5,128 nucleotides of DNA, taken from Planctomycetota bacterium (GTDB taxonomy: Bacteria > Planctomycetota > Phycisphaerae > Sedimentisphaerales > SM23-30). Every line of letters starts with the position of its first letter. Within the stretch, counting starts at the first letter, position 1. The notes under the pieces are model-generated. The model was not told the origin of the DNA. It did no database searches and saw only the letters and a list, made by a program, of their open reading frames with translations. The stretch lies in contig JAKQBU010000524.1 of the NCBI GenBank assembly GCA_029573975.1, positions 1-5,128 of the forward strand. Direction: 5' to 3'. The position numbers were made by a program, and so were the translations under genes. Shown here one piece after another: positions 4,759 to 5,128 of this stretch.

Positions 4759-5128
4759 CTATATCGGAAAAACAATTGGAAGCAAACAGGAAAAACGCCA
4801 AGAAAGGCGGAGTGAAAACCCCGGAAGGCAAGGCCATCGTCAAATACAACGCCCTCAACCATGGCCTGCTGGCCCAGGAAGCGGTGATTACCGTGGGGGA
4901 TGGAGCGGAGAATCCCCAGGAATTTGAGGGCCTATGGAGCAGCTTAAAGGCCCAGCTCGCCCCGGAGGGGGCATTGGAGGAAATGCTGGTCGAGAAGGTA
5001 GCGGTGGCCTACTGGCGGATGCGGCGGGCGCACAGGTATGAAGTGGGCCTGATCCGGAACGACCTGGATAACGCCGTGGAGGATTTCTATAACGAAACCA
5101 GGTGGAACCACCAGAAACAGAATAAGAC
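4755..5128 (+). CDS. Conserved uncharacterised protein, truncated by the window edge
   Basis: ATG 4755 has a strong GGAGG site (4744-4748) six bases upstream, and the frame runs open to the end of the window (124 full codons, no stop). The N-terminus is basic and carries KQLEANRKNAKKGGVKTPEGK (residues 6-26), followed by NALNHGLLAQE (32-42). This N-x-KK-x-G-x-KTPEGK-x-x-NALxHGLL pattern is a recurrent signature of a bacterial family usually left as hypothetical. After a variable stretch comes a predicted helical segment from about 55 to 112 (FEGLWSSLKAQLAP, then EEMLVEKVAVAYWRMRRAHRYE). There is no membrane segment or catalytic motif in the visible part. A role in DNA or protein binding is conceivable from the basic N-terminus, but no function is established. 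Its stop-start overlap with the preceding frame suggests a shared transcript. Confidence 0.85.
   Translation, partial: MTISEKQLEANRKNAKKGGVKTPEGKAIVKYNALNHGLLAQEAVITVGDGAENPQEFEGLWSSLKAQLAPEGALEEMLVEKVAVAYWRMRRAHRYEVGLIRNDLDNAVEDFYNETRWNHQKQNK

Overview
The window looks like bacterial chromosome with mid-range base composition: GC-richer genes separated by AT-richer, repeat-bearing spacers. The style of the proteins and repeats resembles Desulfobacterota (former Deltaproteobacteria) or similar anaerobes. This is an impression from gene style only, because no rRNA, tRNA or marker gene is present.

Layout. Positions 1-1341 are gene-poor and look like eroded mobile or repetitive DNA. They hold two diverged copies of a palindrome-bearing dispersed repeat (205-282 and 901-997), a perfect 2 x 30 bp tandem duplication (531-590), a near-consensus sigma-70 type promoter with no obvious gene (613-641), a 16-bp perfect palindrome (744-759) and a doubtful 57-codon frame with a Cys pair (809-982). 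A leftward gene may begin at the left edge (54 to 1). Positions 1342-3859 carry two same-strand PLP enzymes 40 bp apart: a DegT/DnrJ/EryC1/StrS-type sugar aminotransferase and a class I/II (fold type I) aminotransferase, both with intact catalytic lysines. They meet tail-to-tail, with a 6-bp gap, a leftward manganese exporter gene, mntP (3866-4426). The mntP leader contains an AT-rich hairpin followed by a T-tract. From 4531 to the right edge, a start-less reading frame ends in an ATGA overlap with the start of a conserved protein of unknown function, which is cut off by the window edge.

How the genes fit together. The two aminotransferases are probably co-transcribed. The first resembles GDP-perosamine-synthase-like enzymes that aminate a keto-sugar nucleotide. 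The second may act on an amino acid or related amino donor. No sugar-nucleotide dehydratase, glycosyltransferase or transporter is in view, so the pathway cannot be fixed. MntP is an independent metal-homeostasis gene. The right-hand pair looks like accessory DNA. I see no clear new system. The points most worth checking are the start-less coupled frame, the paired repeats with the orphan promoter, and the mntP leader.
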